A stretch of DNA of 64,000 bases from assembly GCF_029690065.1 (NCBI RefSeq), contig NZ_CP121463.1, forward strand, positions 2,480,001 through 2,544,000. The letters run 5' to 3'. This document shows, one piece after another, positions 9,240-18,104 of this stretch. How positions within the stretch are numbered: the first letter of the stretch is position 1; each line of letters begins with the position of its first letter. The position numbers and the translations under genes were made by a program. Below the pieces are notes generated by a model, which saw nothing but the letters and a program-made list of their open reading frames with translations, ran no database searches and was not told the DNA's origin. The stretch comes from Arthrobacter sp. Y-9. GTDB lineage: Bacteria > Actinomycetota > Actinomycetes > Actinomycetales > Micrococcaceae.

Positions 9240-10307
9240 TCAGGACGCGATCGACTGCTCCAGCGAGTCCGCCAGCGCGGTGACGCGCTGCAGGGTCCGA
9301 AGGGCCTCCTGAGGGGTCCGGCTCCAGCCGCCCCGTTCGGACACGAACCGCGATTCCGGCAGGAGCCGCAGCCGCGGCACCAGCGAGGACGGCAGCCCCA
9401 GATCGCGGTACGTCCTCAGCAGCGAGTCCGCGAGCGCCGTCGTCGTGCGCGCCTCCTGGCCGGGCGCGACCGTCAGCGGCACGCACTCCGCCCACATGGT
9501 CCTCCCGCCTTCCAGAAGCCCCGCGAGCCGTTCCCATTGCCGGGTGGTGAGGGTGGCCGTCTTGAGACCCACCCCGTCCGCGCCCGCCTGCACGATGCGC
9601 TCCAGTGGCGCTTCCACCCCGGGAACGGCGATGGCGACCTCGGCGGCGCCCGCGGAGTGCAGCGCGTCCACGAGCCAACGCCAGGAGGCGGTCACCTCCT
9701 CGCCGGGCAGGGAGCGCAGGGTGCGGTAGCCGCTCGCGGTGGGGATGGTGCCGGCGAGCGCCTCGGTCACGAGGGGCTCCTCCACGACGACGGCGATCTC
9801 GGCACCGGGGACCGCACGCCGGGCGGCGGCCACGTGGTCCAGGACCCCCTCCGCGAGGGCCTGCGCCACATCGCGGCGTGCACCGTGGTCGGAGATCACG
9901 CGTTCGCCATGGTGCAGATACAGCGAACCCGCGAGGGTCACGGGCCCGAGCAGCTGGAGCTTGAGGGGCCCGGGCGCGGCCTCCTCCTCCCCGGCGACGT
10001 CGGCGAGCACCTGCAGATCCGTGGCGAGCGCCGACAGCGCACGGCGATGATCCGCGGAGCCGGTCTCACCGAGGCGCCAGCCATGGGGCTGCACATCGGC
10101 CGACAGCCCGACGAGGAGCGCGGCGCTCCGTCCAGTGGCGTCGGAGCCGACACCCCGGGACGGCAGCTCGGCCAACGGAGCCGCGTGCGGTGCTCCGAGT
10201 TCCCCGCGCAGGGCCCGCGTGGCTTCGAGCGGGTCGGTCCCGGGCCAGGGGCCGTGGGCGGACCCGATCACGCGGGCGCCGCTCAGGCCCCGCTGCTCGG
10301 CGGTCAC
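9240..10307 (-). CDS. MetE-like (UROD/MetE superfamily) barrel protein
   Basis: Often annotated in actinobacteria as cobalamin-independent methionine synthase, like mycobacterial Rv3015c near ligA and mnmA. At 355 residues it corresponds to only one barrel of true MetE (about 750). The expected zinc-site motifs of MetE (an HxC in HMCYSEF and the DCGLKTR cysteine) are not visible, and the protein has only one obvious cysteine, in MWAECVPL. Barrel strands such as LKLQLLGPVTLAGSLYL and GADGVGLKTATLT are recognisable. Methionine synthesis is therefore doubtful; the function is unknown. The GTG start at 10307 overlaps the upstream gene's stop by four bases, implying a joint operon. Confidence 0.7.
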   Translation of the reverse strand: MTAEQRGLSGARVIGSAHGPWPGTDPLEATRALRGELGAPHAAPLAELPSRGVGSDATGRSAALLVGLSADVQPHGWRLGETGSADHRRALSALATDLQVLADVAGEEEAAPGPLKLQLLGPVTLAGSLYLHHGERVISDHGARRDVAQALAEGVLDHVAAARRAVPGAEIAVVVEEPLVTEALAGTIPTASGYRTLRSLPGEEVTASWRWLVDALHSAGAAEVAIAVPGVEAPLERIVQAGADGVGLKTATLTTRQWERLAGLLEGGRTMWAECVPLTVAPGQEARTTTALADSLLRTYRDLGLPSSLVPRLRLLPESRFVSERGGWSRTPQEALRTLQRVTALADSLEQSIAS

Positions 10308-10699
10308 GCCGGGGAGCCGGCCTGCCCGGCCTGGCGCTCGTGATCGGCGGAGATGGCTTCGTGGTGCCGGATGACCTCACTGATGATGAAATTCAGGAAC
10401 TTCTCGGCGAAGGCGGGATCGAGGTGGGCCTCCGTGGCGAGGGCGCGCAAGCGGGCGATCTGCGCCGCCTCACGGCCCGGGTCCCCGGCGGGCAGCTTGT
10501 GACGGGCCTTGAGCACGCCGACACGCTGCGTGGCCTTGAACCGCTCTGCCAGGAGGAAGACGAGGGTGGCATCGATGTTGTCGATGCTGGACCGGATGGT
10601 GAGGAGCTCGTCCATGACACTCTGGTCCACTTCCCCGGCGAGCGAGCTCGCTTCGGGATCGAAATCAAAGGCCTGGCTGATGTGATGCTCCGCGGTCAT
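10304..10699 (-). CDS. Chorismate mutase-type (AroQ) protein
   Basis: A 131-residue, mostly helical protein with the pattern of a type II chorismate mutase: RSSIDNIDATLVFLLAERFK, VGVLKARHKLPAGDPGRE and the C-terminal helix FAEKFLNFIISEVIRHH. Members of this family convert chorismate to prephenate; small actinobacterial proteins of this kind may instead be accessory to DAHP synthase or have another role. The ATG at 10699 (MTAEHHIS) is chosen over an in-frame extension to 10729. It overlaps the downstream MetE-like gene by four bases and follows mnmA after a 109-bp gap. Confidence 0.8.
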   Translation of the reverse strand: MTAEHHISQAFDFDPEASSLAGEVDQSVMDELLTIRSSIDNIDATLVFLLAERFKATQRVGVLKARHKLPAGDPGREAAQIARLRALATEAHLDPAFAEKFLNFIISEVIRHHEAISADHERQAGQAGSPA

Positions 10700-10808
10700 G
10701 GGAACCAGTTTACTGACGCGGACCGGCAACCACGGCGGATGTCCGCTGAGTGGGACGGGCGAGGCGGGACCCCGAAGGTCCTCAAGCCCGCCCTCCCGGC
10801 GCCCCGCC

Positions 10809-11933
10809 TCAGAGTTCGGCGCGCTGCAGGGAACGGGCCTTGTCGATGGTCGCCTGACCCAGCACGCGCGAGCCCTGGTAGAGGACCACTGTCTGGCCGG
10901 GGGCGACGCCGCGGAGAGCCTCGTCGAGCGTCACAACGAGCTGCGGCACGCCGTCGCGCTCCTCGACCCGCGCACGGGCCGGGACGGGGTCGCCGTGCGC
11001 CCGGACCTGGGCGTGGCAGGGGAAGTCCTCGCCCGTGGCGACCTCGGCGATCGGGAGGCCGGCCCATGAGATCTTGATGCCGCGGATCTCGTCGATGGCC
11101 AGGAGGGCCTGCGGACCCACCACCACGGTGTTCTCCTTGGGCCGGATCTCGAGAACGAAGCGCGGCTTGCCGTCGGGCGCCGGGCGGCCCAGCTTGAGGC
11201 CGCGGCGCTGTCCGACGGTGAACGCGTTGGCGCCGCCGTGCTCGCCGACCTTCGCGCCGGTCTCGTCCAGGATGTCCCCCGGCTCCATCTCGATCTTCTC
11301 AGCGAGCCAGCCGGCGGTGTCGCCGTCGGGGATGAAGCAGATGTCGTGGCTGTCCGGCTTGTTGGCCACGGAGAGGCCGCGGCGCTCCGCCTCGGCCCGG
11401 ACCTCGGCCTTGGACGGGGTCTCGGCCAGCGGGAACATGGCGTGCTTGAGCTGCTCGTGGGTGAGCACGCCCAGGACGTAGGACTGGTCCTTGGCCCAAT
11501 CGGCGGCGCGGTGAAGTTCGCGGTTGCCGTTCTCGTCCTCGATCACCTTGGCGTAATGCCCCGTGCAGACGGCGTCGAAGCCGAGGGCGACGGCCTTCTC
11601 GAGGAGCGCGGCGAACTTGATGCGCTCGTTGCAGCGCATGCACGGGTTCGGGGTGCGGCCCGCGGCGTACTCGTCGATGAAGTCCTGGACCACGTCCTCC
11701 TTGAACCGCTCCGAGAAATCCCACACGTAGTACGGGATGCCGAGCACGTCGCAGGCGCGGTAGGCGTCGCGGGAGTCCTCGATCGTGCAGCAGCCGCGGC
11801 TTCCGGTCCGCAGCGTGCCGGGCATGCGGGACAGCGCGAGGTGTACGCCGACGACGTCGTGGCCGGCCTCGACCGCCCGTGCTGCGGCGACGGCGGAGTC
11901 GACTCCGCCACTCATGGCTGCTAGAACTCGCAT
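10809..11933 (-). CDS. mnmA: tRNA 2-thiouridylase MnmA
   Basis: Inserts sulfur at the 2-position of wobble uridine-34 in Lys, Glu and Gln tRNAs. The 374-residue protein begins [15 protein letters not shown] with the PP-loop SGGVDS, carries the catalytic cysteine of the NPCMRCN motif (C98) and the partner cysteine in [11 protein letters not shown] (C199), and ends with the beta-barrel domain ([19 protein letters not shown]). The ATG at 11933 places the PP-loop eight residues from the start as in family members. The cysteine desulfurase gene lies 124 bases upstream in the same direction and probably supplies the persulfide. Confidence 0.96.
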   Translation of the reverse strand: MRVLAAMSGGVDSAVAAARAVEAGHDVVGVHLALSRMPGTLRTGSRGCCTIEDSRDAYRACDVLGIPYYVWDFSERFKEDVVQDFIDEYAAGRTPNPCMRCNERIKFAALLEKAVALGFDAVCTGHYAKVIEDENGNRELHRAADWAKDQSYVLGVLTHEQLKHAMFPLAETPSKAEVRAEAERRGLSVANKPDSHDICFIPDGDTAGWLAEKIEMEPGDILDETGAKVGEHGGANAFTVGQRRGLKLGRPAPDGKPRFVLEIRPKENTVVVGPQALLAIDEIRGIKISWAGLPIAEVATGEDFPCHAQVRAHGDPVPARARVEERDGVPQLVVTLDEALRGVAPGQTVVLYQGSRVLGQATIDKARSLQRAEL

Positions 11934-12057
11934 ACCGGCTTTCTCATCAGGTTTCTCGGGGAGGGAGCGTGGAAGGACGCGCACCGCGAGCGGTCTGCGC
12001 GTACTTCCATCTTAACGCCCCCGGCTGAGCGGTATTCCCGGAAAAGCCCGCGACCGC

Positions 12058-13281
12058 TCAGGCTCCACTCCCCCGCGCGACCGTCGCGGCCGTCTGGATG
12101 CTCGACTCATGACCGGCCATGCCCGCCTTGCGAGCCTGGGCGAACGCGCCCGGCAGGGCCTTGAGCAGGGCGTCGACGTCGGCGTCCGTCGTCGTGTGCC
12201 CCAGGCTGAACCGCTGGGCGCCGCGCGCCGTCTCCTCGTTGAGCCCCATCGCCAGCAGCACATGGGACGGTCGCGGAACGCCCGCGGTGCACGCGGAACC
12301 GGTCGAACTCTCGACGCCGGACATGTCGAGCAGGAAGAGCAGCGAATCCCCTTCACAGCCCGGAAACGTGAAATGCGCGTTGGCCGGAAGGCGTCCCGGG
12401 CCCGGCGCGCCGCGGAGAACGGCCTCGGGCACAGCGGCCCGAACACCCTCGATGAGACGGTCGCGGAGCGCGGAGAGCCTGGCACCTTCCTCGTCCAACG
12501 CCTGCGCGCAGGCGGTCGCGGCCGCTGCGAAACCCACGATCGAGGCGGTGTCCAGCGTGCCGGACCGCACATCGCGTTCCTGTCCCCCGCCGTGCTGCAC
12601 GGGGACCAGTTTCACGTCGCGGCGCAGGAACAGCGCCCCGACGCCCACTGGCCCCCCGATCTTGTGGCCGCTGACGCTCATGGCGGCCAGCCCGGAGTCC
12701 CGGAATCCCAGCGGCAGCGCGCCGAACGCCTGCACGGCGTCGGAGTGCACCGGGACCCCGGCGGCCTGCGCGAGTTCCACCACCCGCCGGATCGGCTGGA
12801 TGGTCCCCACTTCGTTGTTGGCCCACATGACGGTGACGAGCGCGATCGACTCCGGGTCTCGCTGAAGTTCCGCTTCCAGGGCCGCCAGATCCAGGAGGCC
12901 CTCCCCGTCCACGGGGAGCCAGGTCACCTCGGCGCCCTCGTGACGCTCCAGCCACTCGACCGTGTCCAGGACGGCGTGGTGCTCGATCGTCGAGCACAGG
13001 ATGCGCACCCGGCGGGAATCCTCGGCCCGGCGCTGCCAGAAGAGCCCCTTGACCGCCAGATTGTCCGCTTCAGTGCCGCCCGAGGTGAAGATCACCTCGG
13101 ACGAGTGCCCGCCACCGGCCGCGGCAATGGCCTCGCGGGCCTCCTCGACGGCGCTCCGGGCCCGGCGTCCCGCGCCGTGCAGCGAGGACGGGTTGCCGGT
13201 GCGCGTCAGCTCACGCGTCATGGCTGCGAGCGCGGCGGGATGGAGGGAGGTGGTGGCGGCATGGTCGAGATAGACAGGCAC
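12058..13281 (-). CDS. Cysteine desulfurase (IscS/NifS family)
   Basis: PLP-dependent enzyme that takes sulfur from cysteine as an enzyme-bound persulfide. In 407 residues: N-terminal [11 protein letters not shown]-contacting [11 protein letters not shown], His/Asp environment ([10 protein letters not shown]), PLP lysine K207 in [10 protein letters not shown], and the catalytic cysteine C331 in STGSACTAG. The [10 protein letters not shown] loop is typical of group I (IscS/NifS-like) enzymes. It lies upstream of mnmA, as in mycobacteria (Rv3025c-Rv3024c), so tRNA thiolation is the likely main use; no Fe-S scaffold genes are adjacent. Start is a GTG at 13281 with GGTGAT before it. Confidence 0.94.
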   Translation of the reverse strand: MPVYLDHAATTSLHPAALAAMTRELTRTGNPSSLHGAGRRARSAVEEAREAIAAAGGGHSSEVIFTSGGTEADNLAVKGLFWQRRAEDSRRVRILCSTIEHHAVLDTVEWLERHEGAEVTWLPVDGEGLLDLAALEAELQRDPESIALVTVMWANNEVGTIQPIRRVVELAQAAGVPVHSDAVQAFGALPLGFRDSGLAAMSVSGHKIGGPVGVGALFLRRDVKLVPVQHGGGQERDVRSGTLDTASIVGFAAAATACAQALDEEGARLSALRDRLIEGVRAAVPEAVLRGAPGPGRLPANAHFTFPGCEGDSLLFLLDMSGVESSTGSACTAGVPRPSHVLLAMGLNEETARGAQRFSLGHTTTDADVDALLKALPGAFAQARKAGMAGHESSIQTAATVARGSGA

Positions 13282-13325
13282 ATCACCAGTTTAAGTCCGC
13301 CGTGACGGCCGCGGAGCGCCGGCCG

Positions 13326-14255
13326 TCAGACGAGCACGCGCAGCGCCCCGGGCAGCACCGTGACGGTGAGGGGTGGCGCGGCGAGGGCTTCCCCGTCCGC
13401 GTGGCACACGGGACCGCCGGATTCCAGCCGCACCTCCCGCACCCGGCGCACCGTCACGGCCGGGTGCAGTACATGCAGGCCGAAGAAGGCGAGAGGGAAG
13501 ATCAGCACCAGGAGGAGCCGGGAGATCGGCGCGACGGTGACCAGGTCCAGCATCCCGTCGTCCGGCACGGCCCGGGGAGCGATCCTCAGCCCTCCGCCGA
13601 AGGACGAGCCGTTCGCCACCGTGAGGATGACGGCGTCGGTCTCCTCGGTGACGCCGTCCACCCGCAAGCGGTAGTGCACCGGGCGGAATCCCCCGATGCG
13701 GCGGAAGATGGCCGCCACATACCTCAGCGTTCCCCGCGGGCGGGTCCACTCATTGGCCTGCCGGTTCACGACGGCGTCGAAGCCGGCCGCGAGCGCGGTC
13801 ACGTAGTGCCGCACGGCTCCGTCGGGCAGATCCACGCGAGCGACGTCCACCGCCCTGCCTCCCGAGGCCCAGACACCGAGAAGCCGCTGGACCGCCGCGT
13901 CACCCCGGCGAGGCACTCCGAGGGCCCGGGCCGCGTCGTTCCCCGTGCCGGCCGGGATGATGCCGAGGGGGAGCCCGCTCCGGAGGGCGGCCTCGGCGCC
14001 GGCCTGGACCATGCCGTCCCCGCCGACGGCGACGAGCGCATCGGCGGAGGAGGCGGCGTCGTCGGCCATCGCGGCGAGGGTGTCCGGGTCCGCGGCCGAC
14101 AGCACCGTGGTCCGGGCGCCGGCCTCCTGCAGGACCGCGACCGCGCGGGCCGCCCGGAGCATCCCCTGCCGGCTGCCGGCCGAGGGATTGACCAGGACGG
14201 CGAGCCTCACGCCCTCCAGGGGCCGTGGTTTGACGGGGCGCGGGCGATTGATCAC
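13326..14255 (-). CDS. Diacylglycerol kinase family lipid kinase (YegS-like)
   Basis: A 309-residue protein of the DAGK catalytic family: LVNPSAGSRQG at the N-terminus, the nucleotide-binding GGDGMV (78-83) and GIIPAGTGNDAARALG (the GTGND loop), then the C-terminal beta-sandwich with FGGGLRIAP. Bacterial members phosphorylate diacylglycerol or related lipids in membrane-lipid recycling. The GTG at 14255 is the first start in frame; translation could also begin nearer VRLAVLVNP (residue 16). It is divergent from the J-domain gene, with 125 bases between the starts, and follows the cysteine desulfurase locus on the same strand. Confidence 0.88.
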   Translation of the reverse strand: MINRPRPVKPRPLEGVRLAVLVNPSAGSRQGMLRAARAVAVLQEAGARTTVLSAADPDTLAAMADDAASSADALVAVGGDGMVQAGAEAALRSGLPLGIIPAGTGNDAARALGVPRRGDAAVQRLLGVWASGGRAVDVARVDLPDGAVRHYVTALAAGFDAVVNRQANEWTRPRGTLRYVAAIFRRIGGFRPVHYRLRVDGVTEETDAVILTVANGSSFGGGLRIAPRAVPDDGMLDLVTVAPISRLLLVLIFPLAFFGLHVLHPAVTVRRVREVRLESGGPVCHADGEALAAPPLTVTVLPGALRVLV

Positions 14256-14380
14256 GCTTTATTGTGCACGCCAGGAACCGGCCCGGCGAACGATTCGTTG
14301 CACCACCACCCGGCGATCGCGGGATGGCCCCGGCGGAATGGGACGACGGACAGGAACGTCGGACAGGAAAGGCAGTGCTG

Positions 14381-15334
14381 ATGACCGCAGTACCTGGTGA
14401 GAACCACTACCAGGTTCTGGGCGTGGCCATGACGGCCAGCACCCAGGAGATCAAGGTCGCCTACCGCAAGGCCGCCCGACTGACCCACCCGGACCGGGGC
14501 GGCGATCCCGAGCGCTTCCGTGCCGTCACGCTCGCCTACGAGATCCTGGTCGACGATCAGTCCCGGGCGCGATACGACGCGAGCTACGGCGCGGGACAAG
14601 GCGGGGGCCAAGCCGACGGCCAGGGTGCCTGGGGCAGCCCGTCCCGGAACGGATTCTCCACGGCCTGGGAGGCGGGCACCGACTCTCACGCCACCACACG
14701 TTCCTCCGGTCCGCGGCCCAAGGCTTCCGACACTGCGGTCTTCGCTCCCCCGCTCGATGCTCCGGGGACGCTGCTGCCCGAGGATCTCGCCCGGCTCCAG
14801 ATGCACGGGCTGCCCCGGAAACGCGGCATCTTCGGGGCCGAGGCGCGCATCCGGCGGGAGCAGCGGACGATGCAGCTCCTGCTGCGCCACGTGGTGGCCC
14901 AGCAGCCGTCCGCGCGACTGATCAACGGCCTGAAGGCCCCGGACGGCAGAACGCACATCGATCACGCGATCCTCGCCGGGTACCGTCTGGCCCTGATCGA
15001 TTCGATGGTGCTGCCTCACGGCGCCTATGCCTGGGACGGGGAGAGCCTGTTGCACGGCGGACGGTCGGTGCTGCCGCCGCTGCTCGCCCACTCGGTGCGC
15101 CATCTGCAGGACCTCTTCCCGGAGCTCCACGTCACGGGCTGGACCATGGTTCTCGGCCCCGGGGACAATCTGCACGAACCCGTGATCGACCGCAGGCCGG
15201 GCGTCACGGGAGGCGTGGAAGTGGGCAACGCTGCCGGGACCATCCGCGGGTTGCGGGAGTTCCTGGGCGGCGGGCCGCAGCCGAACGTGGTGCACGTGCC
15301 GTCGCTCGCCCGGCTCATCCGCGGGATGCACTGA
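14381..15334 (+). CDS. J-domain protein with degenerate NERD-like C-terminus
   Basis: Residues 8-70 form a DnaJ domain with the HPD signature (H36-P37-D38) and the usual helix II/III pattern, so it should stimulate an Hsp70 (DnaK) ATPase. A Gly/Gln/Ser linker (70-130) follows. Residues about 145-260 resemble the nuclease-related (NERD) domain: RLINGLKAPDGRTHIDHAIL, then LALIDSMVLPHGAYAWDG, corresponding to the usual xIDHLVV...VIDTK core. The NERD lysine of the IDTK motif is absent (IDSM), so nuclease activity is unlikely. Start ATG at 14381 has AGGAAAGG upstream. The two-domain reading is my inference; the 317-residue protein is otherwise a hypothetical conserved in relatives as far as I know. 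trmL follows 35 bases later. Confidence 0.75.
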   Translation: MTAVPGENHYQVLGVAMTASTQEIKVAYRKAARLTHPDRGGDPERFRAVTLAYEILVDDQSRARYDASYGAGQGGGQADGQGAWGSPSRNGFSTAWEAGTDSHATTRSSGPRPKASDTAVFAPPLDAPGTLLPEDLARLQMHGLPRKRGIFGAEARIRREQRTMQLLLRHVVAQQPSARLINGLKAPDGRTHIDHAILAGYRLALIDSMVLPHGAYAWDGESLLHGGRSVLPPLLAHSVRHLQDLFPELHVTGWTMVLGPGDNLHEPVIDRRPGVTGGVEVGNAAGTIRGLREFLGGGPQPNVVHVPSLARLIRGMH

Positions 15335-15369
15335 GCGGGCCGTCCCCTCCGTCCGGATAGGATGATCGG

Positions 15370-15837
15370 GTGTTCCGCATCCTGTTCTACACCCCCGAAA
15401 TCCCTGGCAACACCGGCAACGCCATTCGTCTGGCGGCCATCTCCGGGGCGGAGCTCCACCTCGTGGAACCTCTCGGATTCGACTTCGACGACGCCAAACT
15501 GCGCCGCGCCGGGCTCGACTACCACGACCTCGCCGTCGTGACGGTCCACCCCACGCTCGAGGCGGCCTGGGAGGCTCTCAAGCCGCGCCGCGTCTTCGCG
15601 TTCACGAGCGACGGCGAGACCTCCTACACGGATGTCGACTATCTGCCGGGCGACGTGCTGATGTTCGGCCCGGAATCGGTCGGCCTGCCGCGCGAGGTGA
15701 AGGACGACCCTCACGTGACCTCGCGGGTGCGGATCCCCATGCTGCCCTCGCGCCGCTCGCTGAACCTCGCGAACTCGGCGTCGATCGTCCTCTTCGAGGC
15801 CTGGCGTCAGAACGGCTTCCAGGGCGCCCAGCTCTGA
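15370..15837 (+). CDS. trmL: tRNA (cytidine/uridine-34 2'-O)-methyltransferase TrmL
   Basis: SPOUT-class methyltransferase that methylates the wobble ribose of Leu tRNAs using S-adenosylmethionine. The 155-residue length and motifs fit: N-terminal LFYTPEIPGNTGNAIRLAA, the knot motifs LMFGPESVGLPRE and VRIPMLPSRRSLNLANSAS, and the terminal SIVLFEAWRQ helix. GTG start at 15370, AGGA seven bases upstream. It may be co-transcribed with the J-domain gene (35-bp gap). A long inverted repeat follows 15 bases after the stop. Confidence 0.95.
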   Translation: MFRILFYTPEIPGNTGNAIRLAAISGAELHLVEPLGFDFDDAKLRRAGLDYHDLAVVTVHPTLEAAWEALKPRRVFAFTSDGETSYTDVDYLPGDVLMFGPESVGLPREVKDDPHVTSRVRIPMLPSRRSLNLANSASIVLFEAWRQNGFQGAQL

Positions 15838-15852
15838 TCCCTGCTCCCCCCT

Positions 15853-15929
15853 CCGATCGACTGCTCCACACGATGCCGTTTCCGGGCCTCCGGGACCCTG
15901 GAATGACCTCGTGTGGAGCAGTCGATCGG
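15853..15929. repeat. Perfect 21-bp inverted repeat element
   Basis: Arms at 15853-15873 and 15909-15929 are exact reverse complements over 21 bp (arm core CGACTGCTCCACACGA), separated by 35 bp whose sequence can itself pair imperfectly around GGGCCTCCGGGACCC. It lies between convergent trmL and gntP. It may act as a bidirectional terminator, but lacks U-runs and is longer than needed; a REP-like or MITE-like intergenic repeat is an alternative. Confidence 0.8.
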
Positions 15930-16077
15930 CTTAAACGACGACGGCGGGTGGCCACCCGGAATAGGTGACCACCCGTCCCCATCGGCTCCCGACCCTTGCT
16001 TCGCTGCGGGTCGGGGCCCTCGCCGACGTGGGCCCCGCCGTCGGACCCGTCGAGGGCCCAGCCATGTCGGCCTGGCG

Positions 16078-17460
16078 CTACGGGACCACGAAGGAGAGCA
16101 GCATGACGCAGACGAAGCCGACCACGGAGATCAGGGTCTCCATCACGGACCAGGTCTTGAACGTCTGACCCACGGTGAGGCCGAACAGCTCCTTCACGAG
16201 CCAGAAGCCGGCGTCGTTGACGTGCGAGAGGAAGAGCGAGCCCGCGCCGATCGCGAGGACCAGGAGCGCGGCGTGCCCCGGGGACAGGCTGCTGGCGAGC
16301 GGCGCCACGATGCCCGCCGCGGTGACCGTGGCCACGGTGGCCGAACCGGTCGCCAGGCGCAGGGCGACCGCGATGAGGAAGCCGAGCACGAGGACCGAGA
16401 TGTTGGCTCCGGTCGCCCACTTGGCCACCGCGTCACCCACCCCGGCGCCGATGAGGGTCTGCTTGAAGCCGCCGCCCGCGCCGACGATCAGGATGATCGC
16501 GGCGATGGGGCCCAGGCTGGCGCCGAGCTTGGAGGTGATGGTGGACCCGGTGAAGCCGACCGCGTAGCCGAAGGTCACCATGGCCAGGAGGACGGCCAGG
16601 GTCATGGCCACGAGGGGCTGACCGATGAAGTCGGCGAAGACCCGGAGAGCCGACGGGTCCTTGGCCGGCGTCACGATGTCCACGATCGCCTTGAAGAGCA
16701 TCAGGATGACCGGGAACACGATGGTGAAGAGGGTGATCCCGAAGCTCGGCACGCGCTTGACCTCGCTGAGGTCCGGACCGTGCTGGGTGTCGATGCCGCC
16801 GGCCACGGCCGGAGCGTCCACCGGGACCCAGCGGGCCGCGAGCTTGGAGAACAGCGGACCACAGATGATGACCGTGGGAACGGCGACCGTGAGGCCGAAG
16901 ATGAGGGTGAGGCCGAGGTCGGCCTTCAGTGCGGCGATGGCCACGAGCGGACCCGGGTGCGGCGGGACCAGACCGTGGAGGACGGACAGGCCGGCCAGAG
17001 CCGGGATCGCGACGCGCATGAGCTTGAGCCCCGAGCGCTGGGCGACCAGCACGATCACGGGAAGCAGCAGCACGAGACCGATCTCGAAGAACATCGGCAG
17101 GCCGATGATGACCGCGACGAGGGTCATCATCCAGACGAGCTTGTTGCCCTTGGCCTTGTCCAGCAGGGTGTCGACCACCCGGTTGGCGCCGCCGGAGTCC
17201 GCGAGGAGCTTCCCGAGCATGGCGCCCAGGGCGATCAGGAGGCCGACCTCCTTGAGGACACCGCCCACGCCTTCTTCGAAGTTCTTGATGACCTTGTCCA
17301 GCTCGACGCCGGACGCCAGGCCCACGAATGCCGATCCCAGCACGAGCGCCAGGAAGGGGTGGACCTTGAGTTTGGTGATGAGGAGGACGATCGCGGCGAT
17401 GCCGATGAGCGCCACGATGATGAGCTGAGTGTCATGCCCTGTCCACGCCGTCGTGTTCAT
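16078..17460 (-). CDS. gntP: Gluconate permease, GntP family
   Basis: A 460-residue, very hydrophobic protein with 12 or more predicted membrane segments and the GntP-family motifs GLPMFFEIGLVLLLPV, PPHPGPLVAIAALKADLG and LFLSHVNDAGFWLVKELFGL. The family imports gluconate and related sugar acids with protons. Substrate assignment is supported by the gluconokinase gene immediately upstream: the ATG at 17460 overlaps the gntK stop by four bases (ATGA), so the two are translationally coupled. Confidence 0.95.
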   Translation of the reverse strand: MNTTAWTGHDTQLIIVALIGIAAIVLLITKLKVHPFLALVLGSAFVGLASGVELDKVIKNFEEGVGGVLKEVGLLIALGAMLGKLLADSGGANRVVDTLLDKAKGNKLVWMMTLVAVIIGLPMFFEIGLVLLLPVIVLVAQRSGLKLMRVAIPALAGLSVLHGLVPPHPGPLVAIAALKADLGLTLIFGLTVAVPTVIICGPLFSKLAARWVPVDAPAVAGGIDTQHGPDLSEVKRVPSFGITLFTIVFPVILMLFKAIVDIVTPAKDPSALRVFADFIGQPLVAMTLAVLLAMVTFGYAVGFTGSTITSKLGASLGPIAAIILIVGAGGGFKQTLIGAGVGDAVAKWATGANISVLVLGFLIAVALRLATGSATVATVTAAGIVAPLASSLSPGHAALLVLAIGAGSLFLSHVNDAGFWLVKELFGLTVGQTFKTWSVMETLISVVGFVCVMLLSFVVP

Positions 17461-18002
17461 GCGATTTCTGCCTCTCCATACGGGGTGGGCTTCAGTCCGA
17501 GACCCTGGATGATGCGGTGTGCTTCCTCTGCGGGCGTCCCCTCGATGTCCACGATCAGGACGTTCTCGTCCTCAGTGGGCTCTTCGAGAGCCTCGAACTG
17601 GGACTGGAGGAGTTCCGGCGGCATGAAATGCCCGTGGCGCGCCTGGAGGCGGTCGGAGATCTGGCCCTTGCCGCCATGCAGGTAGACGAACACGACGTTC
17701 GGGCCGCGGAGCACGTCACGGTATCGCTTCTTGAGCGCCGAGCACGTCACGACGCCGGGTTCACCCAGGGTGTCCCGGTTACGGATCCAATCGGCGATGG
17801 TGTTGAGCCACGGCCACCGGTCTTCATCGGTGAGCGGCTGGCCGGAGGCCATCTTGGCCACATTGGCCGCGGGGTGGAAGTCGTCGCCCTCGGCGAGTTC
17901 CCAACCCAGCGCGCCGGCCAGGAATCCGCCCACGGTCGACTTGCCGGAGCCCGAGACACCCATGATCACGAGGACCGGGTGCTCGATTGCAGTCTTCTCC
18001 AT
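17457..18002 (-). CDS. gntK: Gluconokinase
   Basis: Phosphorylates D-gluconate to 6-phosphogluconate, feeding the pentose phosphate and Entner-Doudoroff pathways. The 181-residue protein has Walker A GVSGSGKS at 15-22, the substrate region AEGDDFHPAANVAKMASGQP and DEDRWPWL, and VVTCSALKKRYRDVLR, all typical for GntK. First gene of the gntK-gntP operon, with a -35/-10 pair and a small palindrome upstream. No GntR-type regulator gene is in this window. Confidence 0.96.
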   Translation of the reverse strand: MEKTAIEHPVLVIMGVSGSGKSTVGGFLAGALGWELAEGDDFHPAANVAKMASGQPLTDEDRWPWLNTIADWIRNRDTLGEPGVVTCSALKKRYRDVLRGPNVVFVYLHGGKGQISDRLQARHGHFMPPELLQSQFEALEEPTEDENVLIVDIEGTPAEEAHRIIQGLGLKPTPYGEAEIA

Positions 18003-18022
18003 TGAGGTCTGCCCTTCAGAGG

Positions 18023-18077
18023 AATAAGTATTATTTAATTTCTCTAGAACTGTAGACCCAGCCTACTCCTCGCGCAA
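18023..18077 (-). promoter_or_regulatory. gntK-gntP promoter with palindrome
   Basis: On the minus strand TTGCGC (18077-18072) and TACAGT (18054-18049) are separated by exactly 17 bases. About 14 bases after the -10 is the palindrome AATAA-GTA-TTATT (18023-18035) in an unusually AT-rich stretch, well placed for a repressor such as a GntR-family protein. Repressor identity is inference. Confidence 0.55.
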
Positions 18078-18104
18078 GATGGCGCAGTGGAATAAATCAC
18101 ATTT

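Noticed and set aside
15853-15929. Inverted repeat as ends of an insertion sequence or transposon
   Set aside because: Only 35 bases lie between the arms and no transposase or target-site duplication was found.
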